Positions 14,938 through 15,744 of a stretch of DNA of 15,744 bases are shown piece by piece. Source of the DNA: CAWJHE01 sp964614855 (GTDB taxonomy: Bacteria; Chloroflexota; Anaerolineae; Anaerolineales; UBA4823); assembly GCA_964614855.1 (NCBI GenBank), contig CAZTMX010000054.1, positions 1-15,744 of the forward strand, read 5' to 3'. Positions within the stretch are counted from its first letter, which is position 1; each line of letters opens with the position of its first letter. The notes under the pieces are model-generated. The model saw only the letters and a list, made by a program, of their open reading frames with translations, was not told the origin of the DNA and ran no database searches. Both the position numbers and the translations under genes were made by a program.

Positions 14938-15618
14938 TCAGTTGGACTGCTTGGGTGTTTGGAGCCCTGTGACAGCGATGCTGGCGGTTTTCACCCCGTA
15001 GTGTTTGTTGATGCTGATCAACAAGGAAGTCAAACCTTCCACCACCAGGGCGTTATCCAGCCCGCCGGCGTAATACGCCCGCATTCCACCCGCCTGTGCC
15101 AGTTGGATTACCACGTCCGCCGCTTGCAAGTCCTCGGCGCACACCAATACATCGGTGTCCAGGCTTTGACCCAGGTTCTTTTTTAGAGCATGCGAAGGTA
15201 CATTCTGAAAAGCAGCCACCACACGCACCTCTGCGCCCAGCACCGCCTGCGCCTGCACGGCTGCAGCCGGTGCGGCTGGTGGGCGCGGGTCGCGAAAATC
15301 CACCCTGGCGGTGGCATCCACCAGGATCTTGCCCTTCAGGTCATCTTTCAGACCTTCCAATGCAGCCAGATGTGCGCTCTGGACAACGGTCAGTACGCTG
15401 ATCTCCGCTTGCCGGGCTGCATCGCCATTCTCCATCCCTACCACCATTGTCTTACCCAGGCGTGTGTTAATTTCTTCTGCGGTTGCCTGGGCTTTTTCAA
15501 GCTGGCGAGAGCCGATGATAATTGGATAGCCTACTGTTGCCCAGCGCAAAGCCAGCCCTGGACCTTCTTTACCCGTTCCCCCCAGGATTGCAATTGTTGG
15601 AAGTGAGTTCTGCGACAT
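14938..15618 (-). CDS. npdG: F420-dependent NADP oxidoreductase (NADPH:F420 reductase, Fno-like)
   Basis: A 226-residue Rossmann protein. GGTGKEGPGLALRWATVGY (13-31) is the dinucleotide-binding loop, and GSR at 36-38 holds the Ser-Arg pair that recognises the 2'-phosphate of NADP in archaeal Fno. VVAAFQNVPSHAL and DTDVLVCAED match the family core that binds F420. It moves hydride between F420H2 and NADP+ in the cytoplasm, in bacteria usually to make F420H2 from NADPH. AAGGA lies 7 nt before the ATG. It is the first complete gene of the F420 block, 42 nt after the stop of an unidentified gene at the right edge, so the operon may begin outside the window. Distant pyrroline-carboxylate reductase-like folds are the alternative, but context and motifs make NpdG clear. 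Confidence 0.93.
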   Translation of the reverse strand: MSQNSLPTIAILGGTGKEGPGLALRWATVGYPIIIGSRQLEKAQATAEEINTRLGKTMVVGMENGDAARQAEISVLTVVQSAHLAALEGLKDDLKGKILVDATARVDFRDPRPPAAPAAAVQAQAVLGAEVRVVAAFQNVPSHALKKNLGQSLDTDVLVCAEDLQAADVVIQLAQAGGMRAYYAGGLDNALVVEGLTSLLISINKHYGVKTASIAVTGLQTPKQSN

Positions 15619-15660
15619 GCTTTTTCCTTATTCTTGTGAGATATTGATAATATGAATTCC

Positions 15661-15744
15661 TTAAAATTGTTTGAGGTAACGCTCCCAAACTGCTGGCGCC
15701 TGCCGCCGTGCTCGTTCTGCGATTTCCTCTTCATCCATGGTCTG
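15661..15744 (-). CDS. 3' end of an unidentified gene, truncated at right edge
   Basis: On the minus strand one frame is open from the right edge for 27 codons and ends at a TAA (15661-15663). The visible C-terminus includes DEEEIAERARRQAPAVWERY, a charged, helix-forming sequence with natural codon composition. It lies 42 nt before npdG in the same orientation and is probably the last part of the preceding gene, possibly in the same operon. I do not recognise the family. A chance open frame is possible because so little is visible. Confidence 0.5.
   Translation of the reverse strand, partial: QTMDEEEIAERARRQAPAVWERYLKQF

Noticed and set aside
15636..15648. ATATT-GAT-AATAT inverted repeat upstream of npdG
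   Set aside because: Five A/T-only pairs in AT-rich DNA; likely chance, and no -35 match goes with the TATTAT next to it.
15531..15734. Minus-strand open frame overlapping the npdG start
   Set aside because: It is out of frame with npdG, basic and domain-free; the npdG motifs and ribosome site explain the region.

Overview
The window looks like a bacterial chromosome segment from an Anaerolineae-type Chloroflexota. That is an inference from the mix of genes: a stand-alone coenzyme F420 pathway (CofC, CofD, CofE and an F420:NADP oxidoreductase), glycolate oxidase GlcDEF, a PreP-like M16C peptidase and a molybdenum-hydroxylase operon. Most genes have Shine-Dalgarno sites. No mobile element, tRNA, rRNA or CRISPR array was seen. 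Coding density is very high, and no stretch over 300 bases lacks a gene.

Region 1 (1-4837, minus strand, transcribed right to left) holds a PaaI-like hotdog thioesterase, a CoxM/XdhB-type FAD subunit, a large M16C zinc metallopeptidase, and a [2Fe-2S] subunit that runs off the left edge and may continue into the molybdopterin-binding subunit. The gaps are 20-31 nt, so this is probably one operon. The odd feature is a peptidase placed between two subunit genes of the same redox enzyme.

Region 2 (4838-7704): a 201-nt divergent intergenic region separates the thioesterase from glmS (plus strand). glmS converges on an M23 peptidoglycan peptidase gene (minus strand). The two stop codons lie symmetrically inside a perfect 20-bp palindrome. 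The M23 gene has a recognisable promoter whose -10 box abuts a perfect 18-bp palindrome with a GAAC-N4-GTTC core, probably an operator.

Region 3 (7705-15744, minus strand) is a run of eight complete genes in the order npdG, cofE, cofD, cofC, an LLM-family flavin/F420 oxidoreductase, glcD, glcE, glcF, preceded by the 3' end of an unidentified gene at the right edge. Gaps range from a 4-nt overlap to 68 nt. The cluster would finish F420 synthesis from FO (the FO synthase gene is not here), supply an F420/NADP redox exchanger and one probable F420-using enzyme, and join these to a three-subunit glycolate/D-lactate dehydrogenase. The physical join of F420 genes to glcDEF, with glcD starting 2 nt after the LLM stop codon, is the most interesting biology in the window. 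The components themselves belong to known families.
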